DNA of 64,000 nt, from contig NZ_CP078077.1 in the NCBI RefSeq assembly GCF_023101185.1, forward strand, positions 1-64,000, read 5' to 3'. The DNA comes from Microbacterium galbinum (GTDB lineage: Bacteria; Actinomycetota; Actinomycetes; Actinomycetales; Microbacteriaceae). The notes below the pieces were generated by a model, which was not told where the DNA came from, searched no databases, and saw nothing but the letters and a program-made list of their open reading frames with translations. Shown here piece after piece: positions 44,331-53,586 of this stretch; position 1 is the first letter of the stretch; each line of letters opens with the position of its first letter. A program made the translations under genes and the position numbers.

Positions 44331-47300
44331 GCCCGCGCCCGCCGGGTGAGCGATTCGAGCCGCTGACCGGCCATCTCGACGGCTTCACCCGGGTCGAGGT
44401 GCGCGACGTTGACGATCTGCTGAATTGACGAGCCTCCCCCGCCCTCAGCGGCCGACGCAGAGCCGGTACTGGTGGCGGTGGCGGCGACGGTCGCGGAGAC
44501 CGTCTCCATCGCGTTCTGCGCCTTCGAGGACGCGTTCCGTGCCATGTCGACCAGCGACGTCGCGAACGTGTCCGCCTTCTCGTCGACCCCATCGATCGAG
44601 CCCTCGACGATGTTCACTCCGGCGCGGTGCATTCGCCGAGACGGGGAATGGATATCCCAGAAGTCGGTGAACGTCTCCCACGCCGAGGAGGCGATGTCGC
44701 CGATCGCGTCGCCGAGGTTGCCGATCATCGACAGCAGGCCGTCGATGATGCCCTGCAGGATCTGCACGCCGAGGTCGAGCCAGTCGACTTCGGTGAGACC
44801 GTTCCAGATCGCTTCGATGATCTGCGGCAGCATCTCGACGATCTGCGGGATCGCTTCGATGAGGCCGGTGATGATCGAGACGACCATCGTGATGCCAGCC
44901 TCGATCAGCTGCGGGAGCATCTGCAGCAGCCCGGTGATGAGCTGCAACACGAGGTCGATCGCCGCGACGATGAGTTGAGGGAGCGCCTCGATCAGCCCGG
45001 TGATGAGCGACATCAGTAGCTGGATGCCGGCCTCGATGATCATCGGCAGGTTGTCGATGATCGCCTGCAGCAGCCCCATGACGAGGTCGAGGGCGGCCTG
45101 CAGCAGCATCGGCAGCGCGTTGACGATCCCGGTGATCAGCGCCATGAGCAGCTTGATGCCGCCCTGGATGATCAGAGGCAGGTTCTGCACGATCGCGCCG
45201 AGCAGCCCGGTGACGAGCTGAAGGGCACCGTCGATCAGCACCGGCAGCGCGGTGATGATGCCCTCGAGGAGAGCGGTCACCAGCTGGATCGCGGCGTCGA
45301 TGATCGCGGGCAGGTTCGACACGAGCGCGTCGACCAGCCCGGTCACCAGACCGAGCGCACCTTCGACGAGCAGCGGCACCGCCGTGACGAGACCCTGCAC
45401 GAGCGCCTGGACGATCTGGATCGCGGCGTCGATGAGCTGCGGGAGCGCACCGAGGATGCCGTCGACGATCGCCGGGACCGCGGTCACGACAGCGTCGACG
45501 ATCCCCGGCAGCGCTGCGACGATCTGATCGACGATCCCGGTGATGCCCGACACGAGCCCGTCGACGTCGCCGCCAGCGAGGGCGAACGCGCCGAACGCGG
45601 CAGCCGCGATACCCAGCGGCCCGCCGAGGAACGCGAGCGCCCGGCCGAGACCAGGCAGCAGGGCGCCGAGTGGGCCGAGCTTGGAGAGCAGACCGGCGAG
45701 CCCGCCCGCGCCGAGAGCGGCGAACGCTCCCCCGAGCGGGGCGAGGATCGGCGAGAACTCCTTCAGCTTGCTGACCGCGTTACTGCTGCCGTCAGCGATG
45801 CCGTTGAAGAACCCGGTGAGGCGGTCCATGATCGGACCGACCCACGAGTTCCACGCCTGTCCGAGTGCCTCAGCCTTCGTCTCGAGCGGGCCGAGGGCCT
45901 TCGTGACGGAGTTGATCAGCGGGCCGAGCTTCGAGTAGAACGATCCCTCTTCGAGACCGCCGAGCGCGTTCGCGCCGATGCGGCCCATCGCGGCGAAGAA
46001 GTTCTTCGTCGCGCCGGGGACGGTCTTCCCCATCTCGTCGGCAACGGTCCCCGCCGCGGCGGTCGCGGCCTTCGAGAACGTCTCGAAGTCGACCTCGCCG
46101 CGCGAGGCCATGTTGAAGACTTCACCGGCGGTGACGCCGAGGACCTTCGCGAGCTCCTGGTAGATCGGGATGCCCTTGTCGGCGAGCTGCCCGATGACGT
46201 CGTTCTGGACGCCGTTGGCCTGGGTGGCGGCCTTGTTGAAGATCGACCCCATGTCTTCCATCGACAGGCCCGCCGCGGAGGCGTTGTTGGCGATGGACTT
46301 GAGGTGGTTCTGCAGCTGCTCGCCGGGCTTGATCCCGGCGGCGACGGCGGCACCAGCGACGGTCGCGGCTTCGCCGAGTCCGAACGCGGTGCCCTTCACC
46401 GACGCGGACGCGTCGGCCATGATCGCTTTGATCTCGCCCGCGTCCTTGCCGAAGCCGCGCAGCTTCGCCTGAGCGGTGTCGATCGCGTTGAGGCGACCGA
46501 AGCCCTTGCCGAGGGCGACGCCGATCGCGGTGGCCGCGACGGTCGCGGCACCGGTGGCGGCGGACTGAATTCCGGCGCCGAGCGCCCGTCCCGCCGCCGA
46601 GCCGACGCTGTTCGCGGCCGAGACGACCGACGACAGCGCGGAGCCGACGCGGCCGCCGATACCCGACAGGCCGGTTCCGAACGCGGCGGCCATCTTCGAC
46701 GCGGCGGGGCCGATGGCCGTGCCGATCTTCGAGAACAGGCCACGCACCTGCGTGGTCACCGGGCTCAGCCAGGTCGAGACCTTGGAGCCGAGGCGGATGA
46801 ACGGGGACGCGAGGCGGGTGCCGATCGCGCCGACGTACTGCAGCATCGGGGCGAACGCGCCGCGGACGGTCGAGCCGACCGAGCCGAGCCACGACTTCGA
46901 CGCCGACCAGGCGCGGGCGAGACCGCCGCGCACCATCGTCGCCATCGAGGTGAACGCGCGCGACACCTGCGCGGCGACGAGCCGCGACAGCCGGGTGAGA
47001 CCGGTGATGTCGGCGGTCGCGCGGATGATGCCCGCGATCGACCCGGCGATGCCGGTGAACGCGGAGCGCGCGGCGGAGGCGTTGCGCCACCCGTCACGGA
47101 ATGCGTTGGCGACGCCGACCAGTCCCCCACGTGCGCGCTCCGACGAGGAGCCGATCAGCGCGGTCGCCGCGGCGGTCGCGGCCTGCGCGCCCTGCAGACG
47201 ATTCGACGCCGCGGTGACGGCATCCGTCGCCGCGGCCTGGCGGCGGCGGGCAGCAGCGAGGCGCTCGTCGGCGGCGATCGCAGCCGACGATTCCGCGCCG

Positions 47301-47644
47301 GACTTCGCGATCGCTTCCTGCAGCTTCGCCTCGGCGACGCGCACCTTCCCGGCCTCGTCCATCTGGCGGAGGCGTGCACGAGAGAGCGCGTTAGATGCCG
47401 CGGCGACTTCACCGTTGAGCTTGCGGAGCTCGGCCGCGCCGAGGTTCGCCGCCGAAGACGACAGCGCCGCCTTCATGTCCTTGCCGAGCGCGCGGCCGGC
47501 GCGAGCACCGGCGGTCTTGAAGCCGCCCTCGAAGGTCTTCGCACCGGCGGCTCCCGCCGACTGCGTCTCCTTCGCCACGCGGGCCTTGAACCCGGTCATG
47601 ACCGGGAAAATGCTGACGTGACCGGAACCGACCTCGGAGGACAT
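44327..47644 (-). CDS. Tape measure protein
   Basis: 1105 residues. Long Ala-rich helices (N-terminal coiled coil, about residues 40-170) give way to a region of about eleven tandem 22-residue hydrophobic repeats (type AAIQLVTALLEGIITALPVL) at about 44.8-45.6 kb. The C-terminus is Ala/Ser-rich. Tape measures set the tail length and may enter the membrane at infection. The start is ATG 47644 after CGAGGGGG; an upstream start two codons earlier is also open. Confidence 0.95.
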   Translation of the reverse strand: MSSEVGSGHVSIFPVMTGFKARVAKETQSAGAAGAKTFEGGFKTAGARAGRALGKDMKAALSSSAANLGAAELRKLNGEVAAASNALSRARLRQMDEAGKVRVAEAKLQEAIAKSGAESSAAIAADERLAAARRRQAAATDAVTAASNRLQGAQAATAAATALIGSSSERARGGLVGVANAFRDGWRNASAARSAFTGIAGSIAGIIRATADITGLTRLSRLVAAQVSRAFTSMATMVRGGLARAWSASKSWLGSVGSTVRGAFAPMLQYVGAIGTRLASPFIRLGSKVSTWLSPVTTQVRGLFSKIGTAIGPAASKMAAAFGTGLSGIGGRVGSALSSVVSAANSVGSAAGRALGAGIQSAATGAATVAATAIGVALGKGFGRLNAIDTAQAKLRGFGKDAGEIKAIMADASASVKGTAFGLGEAATVAGAAVAAGIKPGEQLQNHLKSIANNASAAGLSMEDMGSIFNKAATQANGVQNDVIGQLADKGIPIYQELAKVLGVTAGEVFNMASRGEVDFETFSKAATAAAGTVADEMGKTVPGATKNFFAAMGRIGANALGGLEEGSFYSKLGPLINSVTKALGPLETKAEALGQAWNSWVGPIMDRLTGFFNGIADGSSNAVSKLKEFSPILAPLGGAFAALGAGGLAGLLSKLGPLGALLPGLGRALAFLGGPLGIAAAAFGAFALAGGDVDGLVSGITGIVDQIVAALPGIVDAVVTAVPAIVDGILGALPQLIDAAIQIVQALVQGLVTAVPLLVEGALGLVTGLVDALVSNLPAIIDAAIQLVTALLEGIITALPVLIDGALQLVTGLLGAIVQNLPLIIQGGIKLLMALITGIVNALPMLLQAALDLVMGLLQAIIDNLPMIIEAGIQLLMSLITGLIEALPQLIVAAIDLVLQLITGLLQMLPQLIEAGITMVVSIITGLIEAIPQIVEMLPQIIEAIWNGLTEVDWLDLGVQILQGIIDGLLSMIGNLGDAIGDIASSAWETFTDFWDIHSPSRRMHRAGVNIVEGSIDGVDEKADTFATSLVDMARNASSKAQNAMETVSATVAATATSTGSASAAEGGGGSSIQQIVNVAHLDPGEAVEMAGQRLESLTRRARA

Positions 47645-47659
47645 CAGCACCCCCTCGGG

Positions 47660-48016
47660 TCAGGACGAGAAGACCAGCCCGTCGTCGAGGGCGGCCTGAG
47701 CTTCTGCGATTTCCGCGGCATCCGCGGTCTGCTTGTTCTGCCGCGGGAGCGCCCACGGCATCAGCTTCTTCGACGCCTTGCTGTCACCGATCGACGCGAT
47801 CAGCGTCAGCAGGTCGAGCGTCGAGGCCGGGTACGCCCAGCCCGCGAGTTCCGCGCCGAGCAGGGTCGACGGGTCGGCGGCTGCACCTTCGAGGAGCAGC
47901 TTCGCCTCGCCCCAGAGCAGGCCGTCGCCCAGGTCCGAGATCCCGACGCCGAACGCCCGCAAGGTGCGGGCGGCGACGCCGCGGTGCTCTCGGATGATCT
48001 GGGCGACGGCGATCAT
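47660..48016 (-). CDS. Tail assembly chaperone, second gene
   Basis: 118 residues, mostly helical (IAVAQIIREHRGVAARTLRAF). It overlaps the first chaperone by ATGA, a common layout for the paired chaperones before the tape measure. I see no canonical slippery heptamer at the junction, so translation may be by coupling. Confidence 0.8.
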   Translation of the reverse strand: MIAVAQIIREHRGVAARTLRAFGVGISDLGDGLLWGEAKLLLEGAAADPSTLLGAELAGWAYPASTLDLLTLIASIGDSKASKKLMPWALPRQNKQTADAAEIAEAQAALDDGLVFSS

Positions 48017-48414
48017 TCCGGGAAGGCCGCCTGCTGAACGCGCTGCAGGGTGCGGAAGAACTTCTCGGCGAGGATCGCGGCCTCGACGAGGTCGCGCTTG
48101 CCGAAGTCGTTCGCGGCGTCGTCACCGCTGATCTTGCGCAGGATCGCCTTGAACTGGTCGACCGGCGCTGCCCCATCGGACTGCAGCTCGTCGACCTCAT
48201 CGAGCGACATCTTCAGCGGCACCTCGACGATCGAGCCGTCGGAGAGGCGGCCGATGAAGCGGTCCTCGACGAGGATGTACTTCACCTCGGGGACGGCGGC
48301 GAGGATCGCCTTCTGCTCGTCCTCCTCCGACCAGCTGTCGAAGTCGTAGGCGGGCACCTCGGGCTCGGTGGCCTTCGGCGCGGTCTTGGCGGTGGTGGTC
48401 TTGGTCGCACTCAT
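48013..48414 (-). CDS. Tail assembly chaperone, first gene
   Basis: 133 residues with an unstructured basic N-terminus (MSATKTTTAKTAPKATEPEV) and a helical core (LDEVDELQSDGAAPVDQFKA). Position between the major tail and tape measure genes is diagnostic. Confidence 0.8.
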   Translation of the reverse strand: MSATKTTTAKTAPKATEPEVPAYDFDSWSEEDEQKAILAAVPEVKYILVEDRFIGRLSDGSIVEVPLKMSLDEVDELQSDGAAPVDQFKAILRKISGDDAANDFGKRDLVEAAILAEKFFRTLQRVQQAAFPE

Positions 48415-48466
48415 GGCGTTCTCCTTGTCGGGTTATCGGGTGGGTGTCGGGATGGGGTGGATGGTT

Positions 48467-48503
48467 GGCTGACCGGGGTGACCCGACGACACCCCGGTCA
48501 GCC
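48467..48503 (-). terminator. Attenuating hairpin after the major tail gene
   Basis: A 14-bp perfect stem GGCTGACCGGGGTG / CACCCCGGTCAGCC with a 9-base loop, seven bases past the major tail stop. Without a clear T-run it may only partly terminate, lowering expression of the chaperone and tape measure genes. Confidence 0.7.
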
Positions 48504-48509
48504 GGTCTG

Positions 48510-49094
48510 TCAGCCCTCTTCGGGCGTGGTTCCCGGCACGGCGGGACCCCACGACCAGAACGGGGCGTCGTTGAAGAGGGGGTCCTCCTGCCAGGTGAAC
48601 GTCACCGCAGCACCCTCGACCTCGCCGCGGGTCTGCTGATCCGGCTCGACCGCGGTGACGGAGGCGACGCCGACCTGGCGCTTCTCCTTGCCGCCGCGGT
48701 AGCGGGTGATGACGTAGAGGATGAACCGGTTGTCCGGCAGCGACGAGGAGACCTCGATCACACCGTTCTCATCCGGCTCCGCGCCCTCGATGAGCGCCTG
48801 CACGTTCGCGTTCTGCTCGGCGAGATTGATGACGACGGAGCGGGTGCCCTCACCAGCGAGCGTGTAGCCCTTCTGGAAGAACTCGATCGCGTCGCCGGTC
48901 TCGCGCGCCGGGGCCGGGCCGCCGTCGACCTTGTACAGGCCGAGGCGCTTCGCGGCGACCGGGAGCACGAGCGGGCTCGCGCCGAGCTCGTCCTTCGCGA
49001 TGACGTTCGCGGACGCGACCGGCGCGAACGCGGCGACACCGGTGATCGGTACGCCAACGGCCTCGAGGTCGTTGCCCTGGGAATCGGCAGTCAT
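48510..49094 (-). CDS. Major tail (tube) protein
   Basis: 194 residues with a beta-rich tube-like N-terminus (LEAVGVPITGVAAFAPVASA) and a DFNPDxxx-like C-terminal part. Stands between tail-terminator and chaperone genes, with a leader and terminator of its own. It should be the most abundant tail protein. Confidence 0.88.
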   Translation of the reverse strand: MTADSQGNDLEAVGVPITGVAAFAPVASANVIAKDELGASPLVLPVAAKRLGLYKVDGGPAPARETGDAIEFFQKGYTLAGEGTRSVVINLAEQNANVQALIEGAEPDENGVIEVSSSLPDNRFILYVITRYRGGKEKRQVGVASVTAVEPDQQTRGEVEGAAVTFTWQEDPLFNDAPFWSWGPAVPGTTPEEG

Positions 49095-49196
49095 GGGTGT
49101 TCTCCTTCACATGAAGAAGGCCCCGCGTGTGCGGAGCCGATGGGTGGGTGAACGGTCACGTCGACTGCCGACGTATCCGCGTATCGGGTGAGCGGC

Positions 49197-49616
49197 TCAC
49201 CAGGAGCCTTCGACGACGTACTGCGCGGTCATGTACTGCCGCGCGACGTCGAGTTCTTCGGTGACCGCGTACGGTCCGTTGCAGCCGTCGAAGTCGACCC
49301 TCGCGATCGGGCTGCCGGTGGCGAGGGGGAGCTCGTCGTCGAACAGCACGGATGCGAGCCAGAGGGCGAGGTCGACGATCGGAGTCGGAGCGTTCTTCGA
49401 TCCGCCGAGCACGGATGCGCCGACCGAGCGGTCGAACGTCGTCCAGTCCAGGCGGGAGCCGGGGTCGATGCGGATCACGATCAGCGGACGCGGCAGCGGG
49501 ACCGCGAGATCCTCGGGTTCAGCGCCGACGACATCGACGTCATACCCGTCGGCGGCGGCCGCGTCCGACACGTAACCCATGAGCCAGGTGACGAGCTCGG
49601 GCGGCATCACCCTCAT
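49197..49616 (-). CDS. Tail terminator protein
   Basis: 139 residues with LVTWLMGYVSDAAAADGYD and PLIVIRIDPGSR, as in gpU-like tail terminators. It overlaps the connector gene (ATGA). Sits directly before the major tail protein, as expected. Confidence 0.75.
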   Translation of the reverse strand: MRVMPPELVTWLMGYVSDAAAADGYDVDVVGAEPEDLAVPLPRPLIVIRIDPGSRLDWTTFDRSVGASVLGGSKNAPTPIVDLALWLASVLFDDELPLATGSPIARVDFDGCNGPYAVTEELDVARQYMTAQYVVEGSW

Positions 49617-49903
49617 CGCTTCGCACCCTTCAGGCCACGAGCCATGTTGCCGGTCTTCGACTCGATGAGCAGCGTCTTCTTGTCCGAGCCGACCACGCGC
49701 GTCACCCGCCGGTAGCGGGACTCGCGGTGCTCGATGTGCAGGCCCTCGACGTACGCCTCGGTATCGCGAGGCGCGTCTGCCTGCATCTTCGCGAGCGCCT
49801 TCTCGCCGACCGAATCGACGAGGCGCTCGACCCGAGGCTCACGCAGCACGGTCTCGAAGAAGCCCTCGTTGAACTCCATCTCGGTGTCGCCGCTGCGGGC
49901 CAT
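49613..49903 (-). CDS. Head-tail connector (HK97 gp10-like)
   Basis: 96 residues with DTEAYVEGLHIEHRES and RRVTRVVGSDKKTLLIESKTG, typical of short gp10-type proteins needed for tail joining. Confidence 0.7.
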   Translation of the reverse strand: MARSGDTEMEFNEGFFETVLREPRVERLVDSVGEKALAKMQADAPRDTEAYVEGLHIEHRESRYRRVTRVVGSDKKTLLIESKTGNMARGLKGAKR

Positions 49904-49921
49904 GAGCGTCCACCCTTCCGG

Positions 49922-50281
49922 TCAGCCGACCGCTCGGGTCAGCGGGATCTCTCGCGGCGGCGTCCACCCGGTGAACGGGTTCGTATCAGCCGCTGGCGGG
50001 ATGCCGTCGATACTGTAGATGGGGGCGCCGTCCGCGCCATCGCGGATCCGGTCGCCCTTCTGCACGTTGAACGTGCCGTCGCAGAACAACGACTTCGCCT
50101 CGACCGCCTGCTCTCGGGTGGCATCACCGAGGAGCGCGGTGGAGGTCTGCGCGACGAACGCGCCCTCGATGGGGAGCACGTCGGGGTTGGTCCAGTCACC
50201 GCGCACCTCGCGGTTGGTGACTCGGTCGCGGACGATGCCGGCGCGGAGCCGGTAGACGGTGTGGCCGTGGGGGAAGTGCAT
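49922..50281 (-). CDS. Head closure protein
   Basis: 119 residues from ATG 50281, beta-rich (HTVYRLRAGIVRDRVTNREV...). It follows the adaptor by one overlapping base (TGATG). Role assigned by order. Confidence 0.65.
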   Translation of the reverse strand: MHFPHGHTVYRLRAGIVRDRVTNREVRGDWTNPDVLPIEGAFVAQTSTALLGDATREQAVEAKSLFCDGTFNVQKGDRIRDGADGAPIYSIDGIPPAADTNPFTGWTPPREIPLTRAVG

Positions 50282-50637
50282 CAGTACCGCTCCGGCCAGA
50301 GGTTCGCGAGCGGGCGCTCGAGCGGGAAGCTCCCGCGAGACCCGCCCTGGGAGGGTGCCGCCGTGCACAGCGCGCGCAGCGCCCGGCGGGGCTGGCCGTC
50401 GAACGCGGACTCGATGTCGGCGTAGTCGACGGATGCCGAGCCGATGCGCTGCGCCTTCACTAGGTGCGAGCCGCGGTCGGCCAGGTTCTTGTAGACACGC
50501 TTCAGCACGGCGAGCGCGTCCTTCTCCTCTTCGCTGTCTTCAGCGAAGGAGAGGATGCAGGGGGCGATGTCACGACCGACGATGAGGACCTCGCGTGCGA
50601 GGTCCTCATCGCTGCCGATCTTGTCGTGCGTGATCAT
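50281..50637 (-). CDS. Head-tail adaptor protein
   Basis: 118 residues, helical (LAVLKRVYKNLADRGSHLVK), with DYADIESAFDGQPRRALRAL near the C-terminus, as in gp6-type adaptors. Position after the capsid block supports the call. Confidence 0.65.
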   Translation of the reverse strand: MITHDKIGSDEDLAREVLIVGRDIAPCILSFAEDSEEEKDALAVLKRVYKNLADRGSHLVKAQRIGSASVDYADIESAFDGQPRRALRALCTAAPSQGGSRGSFPLERPLANLWPERY

Positions 50638-50657
50638 GGCATCGCCCCCTGTTTGGG

Positions 50658-51020
50658 TTACTTGTTGTCGTCGGCGAGGAGAGCGGCGACGAGCTGCGGG
50701 CGCTGGCCCGGCTCGGCGGGGACGATCTTCGCGTCGTCCTCGCGGCCGTCGTTGCGGTTCTCGATCTCGGACTTGAGGTCGGCGACGCTGACGCGCTTGT
50801 ACGCACCCTCGTCGAGCTCCGCGGGCTCCTCGGGCTCCTCGGGCTCCCCCGCCTCGACGGCCTCGATGAGGCCGCGGCTGACGAGGTGCTCGAGCTGCTC
50901 TTCGGCGACGCCGTCGGGGACGAGGTCACCGCGGGTGATGAGCTGCGCGACGCGGTTGCCGGTGACGGAACCGATCGAGACCTTCACCACGGCGGCAGTT
51001 GCGATGTGCTGGGTGCTCAT
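50658..51020 (-). CDS. Head-module protein with SAP/Rho-N-like C-terminus
   Basis: 120 residues from ATG 51020. Glu/Pro repeat (EAGEPEEPEEPAE) in the middle and a C-terminal helix-extended-loop (VADLKSEIENRNDGREDDAK...PQLVAAL). This layout is common just downstream of actinophage capsid genes and resembles SAP/HeH nucleic-acid-binding motifs. One base separates it from the capsid stop. Confidence 0.65.
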   Translation of the reverse strand: MSTQHIATAAVVKVSIGSVTGNRVAQLITRGDLVPDGVAEEQLEHLVSRGLIEAVEAGEPEEPEEPAELDEGAYKRVSVADLKSEIENRNDGREDDAKIVPAEPGQRPQLVAALLADDNK

Positions 51021-51021
51021 C

Positions 51022-51933
51022 TCAGCCCTCCGTTCCGGTGACGTAGAACGCCGCGAGCGGATCGGTGACGATCGGCACGTGGACGTTGCGCGCCTGCAGG
51101 CGGGTCTTCTCCGCCTTGGCCTCGCGGATCGCCGCGATCTCGACGCCGGTGTCGCCGCCGATGTGCTGCATCTCCGGGGTGGGGATCTGCTCGCGGGCAA
51201 TGCCGCCGAGGCGGCGGCGGTCGAGGAACATCGGATCCGCGATGTCCTCGCCGTCGTCCGGGATCCACGTGAGTCCGGCGATCGTGGGGAACTCGTCGGT
51301 CAGCGCCTGACCGGAGTCCTTCGGCAGGATCTCGAGCAGTTCGGGGATGACCTCGGCGTACAGCTCTCCGGGGAGGACTGCGGTGTCGAGGGCGTAACCG
51401 AGCTTCTGCTTGCGCACGAGCGCCTTGGCGCGCAGCGCATCCTTGTAGATCTGCTTCGCGGTCGTCCATGCACCGCCGGCCGTGAACGTGTTCGTGACCG
51501 ACGAGGCGACTGCGCCGAGCGCTGCCTCGTTCGCCGAGAACACGAGCTCGGTCTGCAGGAACGTGAATGCGTCGTCGATCGGCTGACGCAGCAGGCGTCC
51601 GACCTGCTCGTCGGTGACCTCGGTCGCGAGACCGTCCTTCATCGCGGAGTAGAACTCGTACTCCTCGGCCGACATCGGCGTGAGCTTGTACTCGCCGCCG
51701 GGGGCGACGATCTCGGCGCCACGCGCGGCACGGATGACCTCGTTGATCGGCACGCCGATCGAGCCGCCGGTGATCGTGAAGCGCTTCTGCAGGAGGAACA
51801 GTCCGAGGAACTGCTGTGCCTGCAGGATCTCTCCGAAGCGGCGAGCGACGAGTGTCGGGTTCTTGAGGAACGCGACGAGTTCGGCTGCCGAGACGTTGGC
51901 GAGCTGGCTCGGGGTGAGCGGGTAGGTCTGCAT
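51022..51933 (-). CDS. Major capsid protein (HK97 fold)
   Basis: 303 residues with a short N-arm (QTYPLTPSQLANVSAAELVAF), the E-loop and P-domain region (FLGLFLLQKRFTITGGSIGV, EEYEFYSAMKDGLATEVTDE), and a C-terminal A-domain (VHVPIVTDPLAAFYVTG). Position after protease and decoration genes and before connector genes is decisive. No large N-terminal delta domain is present; the separate scaffold may replace it. Confidence 0.85.
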   Translation of the reverse strand: MQTYPLTPSQLANVSAAELVAFLKNPTLVARRFGEILQAQQFLGLFLLQKRFTITGGSIGVPINEVIRAARGAEIVAPGGEYKLTPMSAEEYEFYSAMKDGLATEVTDEQVGRLLRQPIDDAFTFLQTELVFSANEAALGAVASSVTNTFTAGGAWTTAKQIYKDALRAKALVRKQKLGYALDTAVLPGELYAEVIPELLEILPKDSGQALTDEFPTIAGLTWIPDDGEDIADPMFLDRRRLGGIAREQIPTPEMQHIGGDTGVEIAAIREAKAEKTRLQARNVHVPIVTDPLAAFYVTGTEG

Positions 51934-51947
51934 CGTGCTCTCCTTTC

Positions 51948-52313
51948 TCAGAGCTGGATGGCGCGCACGAGCGCACCGTCGGCGGCGGACGTGAGGGCGA
52001 CGAACACCGCGGTGCCGGTCGCGAGAGTGCGGACCGTTCCGGCGGCTGCCGTCTCGAGCCGCTGGCCGCGGGTGATCGCACCGGAGGCCTTCAGCTCGTG
52101 GATGGGCTTGCCGACCTCTACGGTCAGCTTGTCGCCGACAGCCGCGTCGTGGCCGGCGACGCCGACGTACTTCGCGGATGCGGCGCCCGCAGGGGCGACG
52201 GCCATGTCGACGGTCGCGGAGACCTCGACGGCCTGGCCGGCGGCGACGGCGGCGCTGACACCGAAGGTGACGGTGTCACCCGGGCGGAACAGGGGCAGGT
52301 AGCTCTTGGCCAT
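51948..52313 (-). CDS. Capsid decoration protein (DUF2190-like)
   Basis: 121 residues, beta-rich, starting MAKSYLPLFRPGDTVTFGVSA, with KYVGVAGHDAAVGDKLTVEV. DUF2190-type proteins stabilise capsids and lie between scaffold/protease and capsid genes. ATG 52313. Confidence 0.8.
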   Translation of the reverse strand: MAKSYLPLFRPGDTVTFGVSAAVAAGQAVEVSATVDMAVAPAGAASAKYVGVAGHDAAVGDKLTVEVGKPIHELKASGAITRGQRLETAAAGTVRTLATGTAVFVALTSAADGALVRAIQL

Positions 52314-52314
52314 C

Positions 52315-52779
52315 TCAGGCCTCCTTCGCGGTGGGGAAGATCGACCCGTACAGCGAGTCGTCTGCGCTGGTGAGGCTGTCGGCGTGGCCGACCTCCTCAA
52401 CGTGAACGGTGTTCTCGGCCAGCGAGTTGAGGACCGCGGTGGCGGCCGTCTCGTCGGCGTCGAGCATCGCGCGGAACTGCGGGGCGGATGCCGCGCTGAT
52501 GCGGCCCTCCGACATCGCGTTCTGGATGATGCCGTCGCGGCGGTCGCTGATCTGCTGCTCGCGGGCCTCACGGCCGGCGGCGGCGTCGGCGCGCATCTGG
52601 GAGAGGACGTTGTCCTCGATCAGCTGCGTGCCAGCGGGGATCGCGGCGGCCGGGGCCGCCACGGTGTCGGCCTGCTCCGCGAGGTGCTCGTCGAAGGCGG
52701 CGAGAACCGTCTCCTCCGATGCGTTGGCATCGGTCACGCCGAGCCGATCGCGGACCGCAGCCAGGAAGGTATCGCTCAT
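52315..52779 (-). CDS. Nested scaffold protein from an internal start
   Basis: In frame within the protease gene, ATG 52779 has GGAGAAG at a good distance upstream. It would yield a 154-residue product starting MSDTFLAAVRDRLGVTDANA, as Nu3 does within lambda C. Translation from this site is inferred. Confidence 0.5.
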   Translation of the reverse strand: MSDTFLAAVRDRLGVTDANASEETVLAAFDEHLAEQADTVAAPAAAIPAGTQLIEDNVLSQMRADAAAGREAREQQISDRRDGIIQNAMSEGRISAASAPQFRAMLDADETAATAVLNSLAENTVHVEEVGHADSLTSADDSLYGSIFPTAKEA

Positions 52780-53586
52780 GGTGAGCTTCTCCGTTTCTGT
52801 GGTGTTACCCGGCTCGGGCGAGCTCGGGGGCTTGATGGGCGAAGTCGCGCCGGTGGGGTGCCAGCCGAGGCGAGCGCGCGCGGACTGGTACTTGTCCTCG
52901 ACGGTGTCGCCCTCGAGCGGGTCGATCGGGTCGTCGTCCTCGGCTCCCGCGGTCGACGTCTCGCCGGCGTCCTTGACGACGGCGACACGGTCGGCAAGGC
53001 CCATCTCGACGGCACCCTCGGCGGTGTACCAGGTCTCGGCGGCGAGCAGCTCGCCCCAGGCGGATTCCCCCGCCTTGTCGCGGTAGATCGAGATGATCGA
53101 TTCCTCGACGCTGTCGAGCACGTCGGCTTCCTTGCGCATCTCGTGTGCGTTGCCCCAGACGATCGTCGAGGGCGAGTGGATCATCATCTGCGCGCCCGGC
53201 GACATGACCGTCTCGTCGCATCCGACGGCGATCACGGATCCGGCAGATGCCGCGAGTCCGTCGACGACACCGAGCACGCTGGCCTTGTGGGCGCGGAGCA
53301 TGTTCAGGATCGACATCGCCTCGAAGACCTCGCCGCCGGGCGAGTTGATCCGGAGGATGATCTGCGTGACGGATTCGGGGAGCGCGTCGAGCACGTCGCT
53401 GACGTCACTCGCGCTGATCCCCCACCATCCGCCCCAGCTGTCGATCGGGCCGTAGAGGCGAATCGTGGCGACCGTCCCCTCCCCCGCAGGTGAGGGCATG
53501 GTGATCGCGTCGAAGATCTCTGCCTTCGACTTCGGCGGGGTGTGCGAGCCGAAGAAGCGGTTCGCTCCCGAGCTGTGCGTGGTCAT
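52315..53586 (-). CDS. ClpP-like head maturation protease fused to scaffold
   Basis: 423 residues. The N-terminal domain is a S14/ClpP-type serine protease: GLAASAGSVIA with nucleophile Ser114, His137 in MMIHSPS and oxyanion NSPGGEV. The C-terminal 154 residues are a helical scaffold (LSQMRADAAAGREAREQQI) that also has its own start at 52779. The start overlaps the portal stop. Confidence 0.9.
   Translation of the reverse strand: MTTHSSGANRFFGSHTPPKSKAEIFDAITMPSPAGEGTVATIRLYGPIDSWGGWWGISASDVSDVLDALPESVTQIILRINSPGGEVFEAMSILNMLRAHKASVLGVVDGLAASAGSVIAVGCDETVMSPGAQMMIHSPSTIVWGNAHEMRKEADVLDSVEESIISIYRDKAGESAWGELLAAETWYTAEGAVEMGLADRVAVVKDAGETSTAGAEDDDPIDPLEGDTVEDKYQSARARLGWHPTGATSPIKPPSSPEPGNTTETEKLTMSDTFLAAVRDRLGVTDANASEETVLAAFDEHLAEQADTVAAPAAAIPAGTQLIEDNVLSQMRADAAAGREAREQQISDRRDGIIQNAMSEGRISAASAPQFRAMLDADETAATAVLNSLAENTVHVEEVGHADSLTSADDSLYGSIFPTAKEA

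Noticed and set aside
48000..48020. Programmed frameshift between tail chaperone genes
   Set aside because: No canonical slippery heptamer seen; the ATGA overlap explains expression by coupling.
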